From contig JAUCBJ010004591.1 in assembly GCA_032718475.1 (NCBI GenBank), positions 1 to 64,000 on the forward strand: a DNA stretch of 64,000 nucleotides, read 5' to 3'. A program made the position numbers and the translations under genes. Below are positions 11,953 through 22,192 of this stretch, piece by piece. Positions within the stretch are counted from its first letter, which is position 1; each line of letters begins with the position of its first letter. The notes under the pieces were generated by a model. The model was not told the DNA's origin. It saw only the letters and a program-made list of their open reading frames with translations, and searched no databases. The stretch is from Nemertoderma westbladi (taxonomy: Eukaryota > Xenacoelomorpha > Nemertodermatida > Nemertodermatidae).

Positions 11953-13149
11953 CTACGCTACTGCGTATTGGTCGTCGGATATCAACAGATCGCGCTGGCT
12001 GTGCGCCCCCCCGGGCGGGGGGTAGGAACCCTGTAGACTCCAGCTGAGATGCGCCCCCGCCCCCTGGGGCCCACCGCCACCGTCGGCGGGGGGGCTGCCC
12101 CCCAGCGAGGAGTCGCTATTGAGCGCCGTCGAGTCGTAGTCCGGTAGTCGGAGTTTCCCGCGGTGCAGCACCGGCGTAGAGTGCGGCAGGTTCATATCGT
12201 CGGGGTCCGGGGAGTAGTCCGCCTGTATGCGGTAGGAGAAGGCCAGCGAGGAAGGGCGCGAGCGAAGGAACCCGTGGAGGAAAGCGAAGTAGATGAGCAC
12301 CGGGAAGAATGAGAAGTAGAAGTAGGTGGTAACGTCCAGGACGCACATTCCGGTGTATTCGTAGTAGTAGAGCATACAGGAGCCGGTGGCTTCAACAACG
12401 TTGAAAAGCGAAAGGAAAGCTGAGTAAATATAGAATCGCGTTTTTATTGGGACTAGCAGGTATTCGCGAATTATTCTGGGTAGGAAAGGGATTATTATAA
12501 TTACCAGATATACAACGGCGAAGAATATAGAACTCGAGAACCAGAATATCATACCTCCGTGGGTGTAAACGCTGTAGTTTTCTGTAGCTAGGCGAAGTCG
12601 TGTATCGGGGTACAAGAACTCTAGAACCCCTTGGGTTGCAGAGAAGATAACAGCTATGAGTGTTGTTACCCAGAGGACACGTTTTATGCTGGAGGCCGAG
12701 TCGAGATGACCGAACGCGAGGCCGAATATGATGACGCTCATTTCGGCCATTAGGAGGGAGAAACGAAGGAATAACCACATGACTTCGGTTGCTACGAAAC
12801 CAGGTTTATATGACGTATCTACAGCCATGGATACGAGGCAGCGAGCAATGCTGATTAGTATGACCGTTAGCACAAGGAAATAGAACGCGTAGAATATTGG
12901 ACTCTGGGAGTTTCGAAGCCGGAGTCTGCTTTTCCGCCAGGTTAATAAGAGGAAAGTTAGGAATATTATGTTGGGAGTTAGTAAGGCTACATCCCAGACG
13001 CGTAGACTGGTTTCGGGAATGTTGTAGTAGAGCACAGAGATACAGGGTTTCTGGGTTACTAGAGTTTCATCGGTAGTTGTTGGAACAACGCGTTCTGTAG
13101 TAGCTTGGGATATAGTGGATGAGTTATACATAAAGTTAATAATATTCAT
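11953..13149 (-). CDS. TPRA1: TPRA1 (GPR175-like) seven-transmembrane protein, single exon
   Basis: 398 codons, complete. It resembles vertebrate TPRA1 (transmembrane protein adipocyte-associated 1, about 370 residues): VWDVALLTPNIIFLTFLLL, SPIFYAFYFLVL, VIIFGLAFGHLDS, SSIKRVLWVTT, ATQGVLEFLYPD, HGGMIFW and TTYFYFSFFPVLIYFAFLHG fall in the family's order. Seven hydrophobic segments lie at roughly residues 54-72, 86-107, 122-146, 157-176, 205-228, 240-262 and 275-298. The N-terminus is Ser/Thr-rich with NxS sites and no cleavable signal. The C-tail (about 310-398) is Pro/Gly/Ser-rich and encoded by GC-rich DNA. In-frame stops lie just upstream of the ATG. A CTGTGCAG acceptor-like site lies 11 bases 5' of it, so a 5' UTR intron is possible. 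The ORF itself has no intron and lies antisense inside a PPME1 intron. The ligand and signalling of this family are poorly defined. Confidence 0.9.
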   Translation of the reverse strand: MNIINFMYNSSTISQATTERVVPTTTDETLVTQKPCISVLYYNIPETSLRVWDVALLTPNIIFLTFLLLTWRKSRLRLRNSQSPIFYAFYFLVLTVILISIARCLVSMAVDTSYKPGFVATEVMWLFLRFSLLMAEMSVIIFGLAFGHLDSASSIKRVLWVTTLIAVIFSATQGVLEFLYPDTRLRLATENYSVYTHGGMIFWFSSSIFFAVVYLVIIIIPFLPRIIREYLLVPIKTRFYIYSAFLSLFNVVEATGSCMLYYYEYTGMCVLDVTTYFYFSFFPVLIYFAFLHGFLRSRPSSLAFSYRIQADYSPDPDDMNLPHSTPVLHRGKLRLPDYDSTALNSDSSLGGSPPADGGGGPQGAGAHLSWSLQGSYPPPGGAHSQRDLLISDDQYAVA

Positions 13150-13859
13150 TGTTTCAGCTGCACAGTTCAGGAATTATCAATTTTATAATTATGTAAGCTA
13201 CCGCAGTCTGGTGGTACAGTACCTGTACCTACTCCATAAATTTAGTATACCGGAAGGTAATGCCCTATCGGTCAACCGGTACTGGGTACCGTATCGGTTC
13301 TATACAATTTTCAATTTCAATGTAGACCTACCACAGTCAGAGAGTACCGGTACTGTGTAACTGCGTAATAAATCCTATAAACTTTACTGTACAATTACAG
13401 TAACAACTACAATTATTTACAACTATCACTGTTAGTATCAGACTATATTAATCAAATGCATCATTATAGATCAGTACATGGACTTCTAGAATATTAATTT
13501 ATTCCTATAAATAACAAGAACATTATAAATAACATTCTAGAAGTCCATGATCAGTACATACAGTAACATACTGTACTTGCTGTACTGATGTACAGTACTA
13601 TAAAAACATTAAACACTGCGAAACGTAACTTACTTTTAAACTATATTACTGCGTAAACAGATAAACACATACTGACTGTACAATACTTTACTTTTTATAA
13701 AAAACACCTTATTTTTAAGCTATTTATTAATCAATATTATATAAAGACAACTAAATAAAGTTACATATTTTGCGTTGAGCTGCGCTTTTTCAGTTTTCAT
13801 CTATGTTTAAGGATCATGTTCTAATACTACACGCATATTCATTTTTTAGCGATTTTAAG
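13150..13859. other. AT-rich stretch with a hairpin
   Basis: 13470-13557 contains an inverted repeat: GATCAGTACATGGACTTCTA on the left and the complement TAGAAGTCCATGATCAGTAC on the right, with a loop of about 40 bases that is also partly palindromic. 13555-13602 is rich in GTAC-type short palindromes. This is the upstream side of TPRA1, but no TATA box or other promoter element stands out. Confidence 0.5.
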
Positions 13860-13861
13860 CC

Positions 13862-13960
13862 CCACCCTCGCGTAGCGGTTAAATCCATTGCCTCGAATTC
13901 ACATCAATCCGGAGATCGTGGGTTCTATCCCTGCAGGCGGGCCAGGATATTTGTCGTTAT
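13862..13960 (+). repeat. tRNA-derived SINE head (candidate)
   Basis: CTCGCGTAGCGGTTAAATCC resembles a degenerate tRNA A-box region. GTGGGTTCTATCCCTGC, 60 bases later, resembles a B box with its T-arm stem (GCAGGG-like). The spacing fits a tRNA head, but the cloverleaf does not close. I read it as a SINE or tRNA pseudogene in the PPME1 intron. Confidence 0.4.
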
Positions 13961-14069
13961 GGCACAAATGCTTTAAAGGGATTAGCCAGGGCATATCTCT
14001 ACTTTGTTCCTTAGATGGTCGCTAAATGAGTAGTTATCACATGGGGGTATATTTCTGTGGGGACCTTAG

Positions 14070-14220
14070 GAGAAATGCTCCTTTATGGGAATTCATTCTG
14101 GGCTCTAACCGCTGAGGACACCAAATCTTTGGATGGCACATTCACAAGAATGCTGCGCCAAGAATGCTGTGTCAAGTACAATGCACACATCTCGCTACTA
14201 GCTACCATCTTACTGGTAGA
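14070..14220 (+). pseudogene. Fragment of non-LTR retrotransposon RT ORF
   Basis: About 110 bp nearly match bases 42600-42715 of the full-length element (the segment encoding CWALTAEDTKSLDGTFTRML) and then diverge. It is a short relic without ends or TSD. Confidence 0.75.
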
Positions 14221-14940
14221 AGATTAAATAATTGTTCTAGAACAAAAACCCTCATGATAAAAGCCATTTGGTCAAAAAGTGGGTACCATAACATAGTAAT
14301 GCCAAATCAGCAACCAGAATAACCCCCATAACAAAACTTTTAAGTTGTTGGAATGGTTTGTTTGATAGCGTAACGAACTTGTTTGATAGCTTTATGGATA
14401 GAGCGCGCCAAGTCTCTCTGTTCATAATGGTATCAATAAGTCCAACGTTAATTGCAGCAAACTTTCCACGACGCAGGATGTAATCCATGTCGACGTCTAT
14501 AATATAGGTAAATAATAGTAGCTATCCACTTCGAAGTACCTGAAATAGTTCTGAGCGTGGTTCCGGTGCCGGAAAAAATGTAGGCCTACGTGACTCAGAC
14601 TCCAAATTTCAGCATTCTTTTAGCTTCATTTAAAAAAATGATCGCTTTTTCTACATTCAAAAATAAACGTAATTGCTGAGAATGGTTGTGGTTTGTTGTC
14701 TGTTGAAACTCAACAAGTTACAAGTTTACAAGTTATGCAAATAGTTATTAATTGTCAGTGTTCGCTGTAAGAAGTATTAGCTACTGTAGTAAGCAATTCT
14801 AAAGTATGATAAATACATAGTGTTGTCGTTGTTGTCGTTACGATTTTACATGTTAAAACATTTGTCGGATTTAAAGCCGTCGAGTTGAAAATTTGTAGGC
14901 CTCAATCAATCGGACTACAAGGGGAAAAATTTAATAGACT
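14221..14940. other. Intronic stretch without recognised gene
   Basis: A 78-codon minus-strand frame (14252-14488) ends in a hydrophobic run but matches nothing I know and has no supporting context. Otherwise nothing is seen. Confidence 0.35.
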
Positions 14941-15590
14941 TTTAGACACCATCACTTCAACTGTCTCGCGCTAGAGGGCTACGTGTCTAAATAATACATG
15001 TCCTCCCATTTCTTTGCTTTAAATTAATCTGTTCATGGCAGCATTATTGTACTAGACCATTAGCTGTATCATTCAATGGGGGCTAATTTGTCTGCAGTTC
15101 TCTAGTCTACCGCTAGAGGGCGAACTGTCTGAAAGTGAAATCATTGTCCCACTTCCTTATTTATGATCCGTTCAAGCTGAGACTGGTCAAATATGTGCTA
15201 GGACACTCCCTGTGTCCTTGTGGGGAAGGTAATAGGACTGCAGTTCTCCAGTCTACCGCTAGATGGCGAAATATATGAAAGTGTTAACCTTTTCCATTTC
15301 CTTGATCTTAATCTGTTTAAGCGTAATCTTTGAATATTTATGAATCAAACCACATGCAGTGTCTTTGTGGAAGGTTGTATCTGCGGTTCTCCAGTCTGTT
15401 GCTAAATGACTTAGGGCGAATGTCTGAAAGTGAAATTCTTCCATTTCCGTGATATTTATTTTTTATGCTGAATCTTGGCATATATGTGCTATACATGCGC
15501 CTACTATATTGCGTCTTTGTGATGAAAATGATCGGTCCGCTCCGCAGTTCTCCAGTCTACCGCTAGTGGGCTGAAATTAAAGCACCTCAG
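14941..15590 (+). repeat. About 145-bp degenerate repeats with CTCF-like words
   Basis: Four or five degenerate units share GCAGTTCTCCAGTCTACCGC and CTGAAAGTGAAAT, with unit starts about 142-150 bp apart. The words CCGCTAGAGGGCGA (15110-15123), CCGCTAGATGGCGA (15256-15269), CCGCTAGTGGGCTG (15560-15573) and GCGCTAGAGGGCTA (14968-14981) are close to the bilaterian CTCF core CCASYAGRKGGCRS. The fourth unit (about 15381) has lost the core. The block lies 300 bp upstream of the last PPME1 exon. The repeat is seen directly; CTCF binding is inference. Confidence 0.6.
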
Positions 15591-15893
15591 AATTGTTTGA
15601 AATGAAAACCTTCAAGTCATTTCGTGGTTTAAAATTATTTCTTCCTGATTGATATCGTACAGTACCACATATATTCTAGACCACAAAGTGAGTTTAGTGA
15701 CGTTTTTAGTATCTATTTTCTATATATCTGTTTCTTCCAAAATTATAACAAACTGATTGAGTTTTGCAACGATTTTATTTGGGTATACCTATGTAGTCCT
15801 ATACACTCCTATACATATGGATATTATTTGGATATTTTCGTATAAACAAATATCGCATTTTTGATAATACTTCCAATTTTTTTTCTATTTCAG

Positions 15894-16333
15894 AATCAAA
15901 TGGACATGAGGTCGGCAGTTCGAAACATTGCAGTACAAAGTTAGGCGATATACCTGAGTCTGACGACAGCAGAATCGCGACGCGGACGTCTTCAACTCCC
16001 GACAGCTCTACCAAAGCGACGACCTATACCTGGCGTGTTGACCTCACAACCACTGAACCATACTGGGCCGACTGGTTCCGGGGTCTGAGTTCCCAGTTCC
16101 TCTCCCAACCCTGTCCCAAACTTCTGTTAGCTGCGGGCCTCGACAGACTGGACAAGGAACTAACTATCGGGCAGATGCAGGGACGCTTTCAGTTCCAGGT
16201 CTTACCCAAATCCGGACACTGCATCCAGGAGGACACACCGGAAGCACTCGCTGACGTCATCACCCAATTTATTACTAGATTTAAACTTACCAAAACAAAA
16301 GCTGGGTTTACTAAGTCAATGCCGTGCTGTTAG
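15894..16333 (+). CDS. PPME1: PPME1 terminal coding exon
   Basis: Acceptor TTTCTATTTCAG ends at 15893. The frame continues from the 7352-7516 exon through a split Glu codon. After a low-complexity Ser/Thr/Asp linker it reads YTWRVDL, YWADWFRGLSSQFL, CPKLLLAAGLDRLDKELTIG and QMQGRFQFQVLPKSGHCIQE. This is co-linear with human PPME1, where the His of the CGH motif is the catalytic His; here it is the His of KSGHCI. The ORF ends SMPCC then TAG at 16331-16333. It lacks the FQCVFPGC-type terminus of vertebrates. Together the two exons give about the C-terminal half of the enzyme. A TIR element starts four bases after the stop codon, so the 3' UTR is formed or split by that element. Confidence 0.93.
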
Positions 16334-17137
16334 CTACACTGAAAAAATTGTTCGGCGGTTCTTTTTTTAACCTCTGGTATAAAATTTTCAACCGATGGTT
16401 GCTCTTTTAAAACCGCTGGTTACAAATTGGCATATGCTAAAACGGTGGTTTAAATTTTCCCAAAGTACAGTGTTACATTGAAACGGTGGTTTAAATTTTC
16501 CCAAACTGCAGTGTTACATTGAAACGGTGGTTTTCCGGATTGTAATTGCTATCATAAAACAGAAACAGTGTTTGACTTAGGAATAAACGGCGGTTCATAT
16601 TATTTGATACAAAGTAACCGGTGGTTTAAAACTTACATTAATCGATTGGTTGAAAAATACATATAACCGTTGATTTAAAACACAGTAAACGGTGGTTGAA
16701 AACTTAGAATAACCGGTGGTTTACAAAAATTCAAATCACAGTTTGTTTACAACACAGTAAACGGTAGTGGATAACTTAACCGGTGGTTTACAAAAATTAA
16801 ATCACCGTATGTTTACAAGGTAACGGTGGTTGAAGACTTAGAATAACCGGTGGTCTACAACTTACATGGAACGGAGGTTGAAAACTTAAAACAACCTGTG
16901 GTTGACAACATATAGTAAACATGCTCATGTTTCATAGTTTCTTTCTAAAATGTTGTTGATCCACATGTTAATTGAACATCCAATAACATAATATCCATAA
17001 TATCCAATAGTAAACAATCTTAATACGTTTGTTAAGTACGTTTTTATGTAACATGTTTTATCAGGTAAATATTTAACGATTGTTTAACATGATATACATG
17101 TTTTACATTATTTATAACATAAATCAAGCATTCCCTA

Positions 17138-17861
17138 CGGTGGCTGATTTAGGCCACATTTAATTTAATTTTTTTTCGAAGAGGATTAAGAAAAAAATAA
17201 ACTAAATTATATTATTTAGGGGATTAAGAAAACAGAAACAAATTAAACTAAATTATGTGAATATTGATTTTGATTTCTGACTGTCTGATTGGTTGAAAAA
17301 ATAAATAAACTAAATTAAGTATATTTCTGATTGGTTGAAAAAATAAATAAACTAAATTAAGGGAGGTTTCTGATTGGTTAAAAAAATGGATAAACTAATT
17401 AAGTTAATTTAGTTTATTTATTTCTTAAACCAATCAGAAATAACTTAATTTAGTTTATTTATTTTTTCAACCAATCAAAAATACAGTTAATTTAGTTTAT
17501 TTATTTTTTTAACCAATCAGAGATATCTTAATTTAGTTTATTTATTTTTTCAACCATTCAGAAATAACTTAATTTAGTTTATTTATTTTTTCAACCAATC
17601 AGAAATACAGTTAATTTAGTTTATTTATTTTTTTAACCAATCAGAAATACAGTTAATTTAGTTTATTTATTTTTTTAACCAATCAGAAATAACTTAATTT
17701 AGTTTATTTATTTTTTCAACCAATCAGAAATCAATATTCGCATAATTTAGTTTAATTTGTTTCTGTTTTCTTAATCCCCTAAATAATATAATTTAGTTTA
17801 TTTTTTTCTTAATCCTCTTCGACAAAAAAAATAAATTAAATGTGGCCTAAATCAGCCACCG
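17138..17861. mobile_element. Nested foldback/MITE element
   Basis: Near-perfect inverted ends start CGGTGGCTGATTTAGGCCAC and finish with its complement, flanked by TA on both sides (17136-17137, 17862-17863). The interior is built of copies of a roughly 43-bp unit with CAACCAATCAGAAATA and TTAGTTTATTTATTTTTT. They run in one orientation on the left and the complementary orientation on the right, so the whole element can fold back. It is inserted inside the 16337-19483 element. Confidence 0.85.
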
Positions 17862-18459
17862 TAATTCCCTTATATTTGTTGAATGCTACTATATCATGTT
17901 GAACAAAAATGTGTTATAAATTTCAATGTATGTCTTAGGGATGTTTGAATAAACCGCCATAAGTTGATCGCTAATTCTGCAATTTGTTCATACTGTCATA
18001 GGCCTATCATAATTCAGTCATTTTTTGTGAAAGTGCCATTGCCATCCTGCGCTGTCCTGCAATCGCAGAATCGGTACCGGTACAATCCTGAAATTTGATT
18101 ACAGTGATGCAGTGTATCACTGCCACTGGTACAGTAGTGGTACCGGTTGCCGGTAGTACAGAACAGTTTAGTACAGTACTGCTGTAGTAGGGCTGTGTAG
18201 GGTAGTGTACTCTTTTTGTTTTGTAGTTGTACCGGTACTATTTCTGTATTTCAGGGTGTATTTCTTGGATTGTAGCTATATCTGTGTGTATATTACTGTA
18301 TTATGAGTACGGTACCTGAGTACGGTATATTATATTTCTGTATTTGGTTTATTATTTTGGTTTGGTTAGGCCTATGCAGGAATGCAGCTATGCGGTTGGT
18401 TAGTTCTGTGTAGTTCAGTAGTTGGCCAGGCCTTAACCCTAATTAAAACTGTCACATAG

Positions 18460-18911
18460 GCCATTCTTCTTCTGATGATGAATCCTCGGAATTATCTTAT
18501 GGATCTAAATCGTCTAGTACCTGCAGTGGTCCATCTGATAGTCGAGATGAGGGTGACTATGTTGGTGAGTTGGTTTGGGCGCGGCAACGTATAACAAAAC
18601 CATTCTGGCCTGCCCGAACTGAAAGAGCTCCAGAGGGTTCCGCAATGCCCAAGCCAAAGCATCCAGGGGACAACATCAAGTGGATTTACTTCTTTGGTTC
18701 TAACAATTTCTCATGGATTAAAGACACTGGGGAATACATTGTTCCATATTTTGAAAATCGCGAGCAGCATGGGAAAAGGAAGGCTTCGTCTACAGTCAAA
18801 TTTCTAAAGGGACTTGATGACATTGATGAAGAATATACCGCAATGTCTGTTAGGAAAAATGATTGTCCATATCACTGTATCAGGAAGAGTAAATGGTTCA
18901 ATACATTATAA
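18460..18911 (+). CDS. PWWP-domain exon captured in a TIR element
   Basis: From an acceptor-like CACATAG (ending 18459) the open frame begins with an acidic Ser/Asp/Glu-rich segment (HSSSDDESSELSYGSKSSS). It then reads GDYVGELVWARQ, KPFWPAR, IKWIYFFGSNNFSWIKDTGE and YIVPYFENREQH, ending with TAA at 18909. This is the order of a PWWP domain: GDxVWA, xWPA, a hydrophobic strand with FFG, the aromatic W, and the Pro-Tyr/Phe at the end of the barrel. PWWP domains bind methylated histone H3 tails and DNA. It is either a terminal exon of a host gene or captured cargo. No partner exon is visible nearby. A start codon is not evident, which supports an internal/terminal exon or a fragment. Confidence 0.75.
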
Positions 18912-19485
18912 TTTAGGATTTAGGAAACTGTAAATTCATTTATTCAATAATTTGATTATCATTTATATTTGATAAACATATTTGATATTATATTTGATAT
19001 TCAATAAACCATTATTTGAAATCTAAAACACCGACTTGATCCTCATTTGAAACCTGAAACACCGGTTGATCTTAAATTAACCACAGGTTAAACCATATAT
19101 TTGAAACCCGAAACACCGGTTGATCTTAAATTAACCACAGGTTAAACCATATATTTAAAACCTGAAACAACGGTTGATCCACATTAAACGCAGGTTTATC
19201 CATTTATTTTGAAACCTAAACACCTGTTTACCATAAATTAACCACAGGTTAAATCATTTATTTGAAACCTGAAACATCATTGAACTTAAGCACAACCACT
19301 GGTTGTTATACGAAAAACAACCTGAGGTTTAATTTATAAAATTTAACCACAGGTTATCTTTGAATCGATAAACCTCTGGTTCCTCGAATTAACCGCAGGT
19401 CAAAAATTCACCAAATTAACCTGGGGTTATTTACGAAAACCAGAGGTTTTTTAAAAAAGAACCACTGGTACGATTTTTCAGTGTA

Positions 19486-20240
19486 GGAATATCCTGTTTG
19501 GGAGGCAATGTTTAAAGTACATATTTTGTTTTGTAAAACTTCAAAAAGGGTTTTAATTTTTATATTCTGCTTGTTAAACATATATTTTTAATATAAAACA
19601 CATTCGGGCACCTCTATTCCATCAAGCTAAAAGTTGGAGGTTCTTTGGAGGTTTTCCTGGTTGGGTTATTTTACTTCTGATGTCAGTTTCCATGTTTGAT
19701 GCCAAATTATCTGATCGCCTTTCCGGCTGTCGGTTATATTTTGACGGACAGACTGACAGCACATCAGGCAGAGAAGACGATGTCAGATGGGAAAACTGAA
19801 TTCGTAAAAATCACCAAACCAGCAAAACTAAGGTTGTGTGCATTCTGTAAAATTTCCACGGGCAGACTCATTTTAAATCAACCTAACCCTAAACTTTAAA
19901 TGCCTTTTCCAAAAGTGAACGAATTCCCGTGAAATTTAAATGCTAATGATAATGGGCGTGCTCATTATTGAGTGGTGCTCAATTGGGTGGTGCTTATTTA
20001 AGCTTAACACCCTCTATCACCATTTTTTAAAATTGTTAGTCCTACTGTAATTGTTAAATATAATTTATATGTCAAAAAATGTAAAATTTAGGTAAAAATT
20101 TCAAAATGTGGAAAAATTTTTTCTCACAATTTTTTAAGATTTATCTAAAACTGGTGAAACAGTCGTTTCATGATCCCATTGCGCAAAAGTGATTAAATTT
20201 TATCTTCAGTAGTTCTGCCGTGCAATGGAAAAAGACCGTA
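19486..20240. other. Stretch between TIR element and LTR element
   Basis: AT-rich. The first 150 bases are probably the displaced remainder of the PPME1 3' UTR; AATATAAA near 19590 is a possible weak polyadenylation signal. A 67-codon frame at 19696-19899 has no recognisable content. Confidence 0.4.
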
Positions 20241-20366
20241 TATAGAATTATATTCCCTAAATGCCGTGGATTTTCAAAATTTTATTTTATTCGGATTAAC
20301 TTTGTAAAGATTGCTTTGAGTTCTCATTAGTATTGGTTCTATCTATTGTACATCTATCGGTCAAGT

Positions 20367-20440
20367 GGTTCAGTAGCTCAGTTGGTAGAGCGTTGGAAAT
20401 TATATGTGTAGTAGGTATCGAGTTCGAATCCTAGTAAGTG
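20367..20440 (+). other. tRNA-like A box/B box inside the LTR
   Basis: GGTTCAGTAGCTCAGTTGGT then AGAGC has a perfect D-arm (GCTC AGTTGGTA GAGC). After about 30 bases, GTATCGAGTTCGAATCC matches the Pol III B-box consensus GGTTCGANTCC closely. The anticodon and acceptor stems do not form, so this is not a functional tRNA gene. The same block occurs in the 3' LTR at about 35125-35200, with one base changed after the B box. Confidence 0.7.
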
Positions 20441-20510
20441 CGAATTATTTTTTGTGCAGAATTTCAACTCATTTAAATTAACCGCTACAAATTAATTGCA
20501 TTTGTCTGTA

Positions 20511-20657
20511 CCAATAAGGCTGTAGTTATTTGATTGTAACCAATGTCGTGCAAGTTATATATTAGCTGGACCAATAGCTATCTTTAAAACCCCGTTAGAA
20601 CTCATAGAACAATCGAGAATTTTCTCGATTGATTGCGGCACAAATTTAGTATATAAA
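20511..20657 (+). promoter_or_regulatory. LTR promoter: three CCAAT boxes, palindrome, TATA box
   Basis: CCAAT occurs at 20511-20515, 20540-20544 and 20571-20575. AATCGAGAATTTTCTCGATT is a 20-bp palindrome at about 20612-20631. TATATAAA is at 20650-20657. The order and spacing fit a Pol II promoter with initiation near 20680. In the 3' LTR the TATA box is altered to TATAAAAA. Confidence 0.7.
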
Positions 20658-20802
20658 GGTGCGATTCGTTCATTAGTTATCTCAATCACAATCAATCAAT
20701 CTTATATCTCTACTACTTTAGTATTCACTTTATTATCTTATCAATATTCTGTCGTGCTTAGTTTATTCTCAGATTACATTGTATTATAATTGTGTCTTCT
20801 GT

Positions 20803-20808
20803 AATAAA
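20803..20808 (+). terminator. Polyadenylation signal AATAAA in the LTR
   Basis: AATAAA is followed within 25 bases by a T/GT-rich stretch (GTTCTCTCAGCTTTTCTG). It is kept in the 3' LTR at about 35530. It sets the R/U5 border near 20825. Confidence 0.6.
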
Positions 20809-22192
20809 GTCAGAATGTTCTCTCAGCTTTTCTGTTTTACTATGAATTCACTACGGTGAACAAACTCAGGGACAGGATGGCCGGCTAGAGATCGGGCCGC
20901 AGCAATGAACGGGAACATCACGGGAATGTAGACGAGAGACGACCCGCAATACCATCTTAGTGTTATTCGCCCATCGCCTGAAAGGTTAGACAGCGTTCGA
21001 TCCTTGCTACCTAAGTATAAGACCAAAAGATCAAAAGGTAGACGTAGTGACACGCTGTAAGCCCAAAATTACATCATAGGGACTGTACTGTCTTGATTCA
21101 GGAAAAACCGCAGTAGACCTTCATATTCCTACGGGGGAGGGAGAGAGAGCGCAGGCAGATACTAGTACGCAGATAGGACGTAGGCACACCGGTACAAGGC
21201 ATACACATTGGTTAGGGTGCAGCAAACTGTACGCTTAACTCTTGCTAAGTACAGGTGTGTGTGCGACTATTTGCCGTACAACGGTGTCCAGTGCATTAGA
21301 ACTTGTAGGCTAGGGGGGTTGCTGTGTTTTCACCTGAATTAGGATTGTACCGTTCAGGCGGTAGGGCAGTTTACGACTAGGCGCAAATAAATTGAGGCTA
21401 TCAGGGATATACTAACATCTACCGTGTCCCCGCCAACGCCCTAATAGGAAGTTACCCGGACTACCTGGGTGACTAAAATTCTAGATAGGAGCCAGGATAG
21501 CTATTAGTACCCGTACGCCTACAGTAGTAAACTAACACATCTCTTCTTAGTATCAGGGACCTGGTACCTAAAATTGCCGAATTCTGGGCGTAGTATTAAC
21601 CTTATGCCTGAATTTGAGTCCTGGAAATACGCAAGAGGGGAAGGAACCTTATCATTCGTGAGTATTGGACCTACAAGTTACAAAATTAGAATATTCGTAA
21701 AATGCACACCGTACCCAGTAATTATATATGTGAAGGAGCAAAACTGCTTTGACCGTTCAGAATTAACACACGCGCGTTAAAAATTATTTACACCTCAAAA
21801 TATATAAAATTAACTTTCGTCCTTACTGCACTTTGCTCGCTAGTTAGACATCTCCAAATATCTGCCTCTGTACCTAGCTAGCGTCCCTTTGCCCAACCAT
21901 ATAAATCACACCGCGGCAAAGTATACGAGCCCCTTAGTCCGTCAGTGAGTCAGCCTGATTTTAGGATTCGCTGCGCGGGATTTTGTTTTATCGAAGTTTG
22001 TCTGCTCGTAGACTGTTTTCTGCCTCACCGGTTATAAGAGATCGATACTGCAATATATTCGCTTACTTAGGGTTTACTGTTTTGGTGAGAAGGTCGGATT
22101 TATGATTTGATTTACAAACTTTACAGTAGGATATTGCAGGTATTGTTACCGTCTCTTCCAATTAGTAGGAATAGGCGTATCTCTCCAATTTA

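Larger units (their letters stand above)
16337..19483 (+). mobile_element. TA-flanked TIR element carrying a PWWP exon
   Basis: The ends are inverted: CACTGAAAAAATTG, then GCGGTTCTTTTTTTAACC on the left, and the complement of CCACTGGTACGATTTTTCAG TG on the right. Each end is next to a TA dinucleotide (16335-16336, 19484-19485), as expected for Tc1/mariner-like TA target duplication. Dense subterminal copies of AACCGGTGGTT-like words fill 16370-16910, and their complements (AACCACAGGTT, AACACCGGTTG) fill 19020-19450. No transposase is visible, so it is non-autonomous. It contains a nested inverted-repeat element and a PWWP-encoding exon. It sits in the PPME1 3' UTR. Confidence 0.8.
20241..22192 (+). 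repeat. 5' LTR of BEL/Pao element (1952 bp)
   Basis: This is a direct repeat of 35000-36917, starting TATAGAATTATATTCCC and ending CTCTCCAATTTA. I count fewer than 25 substitutions plus a few indels, the largest a roughly 33-bp difference near 20680, so identity is about 99%. Three CCAAT boxes and a TATA box precede a likely start near 20680. AATAAA at 20803 implies a short R (about 140 nt) and a U5 of about 1.37 kb. The termini are not TG...CA. No 4-6 bp target duplication is evident outside the two LTRs. Confidence 0.93.

Noticed and set aside
20823-21780. Short frames inside the LTRs (repeated at 35551-36507)
   Set aside because: They lie in the U5 region, show no domain, and are present in both copies simply because the LTRs are duplicated.
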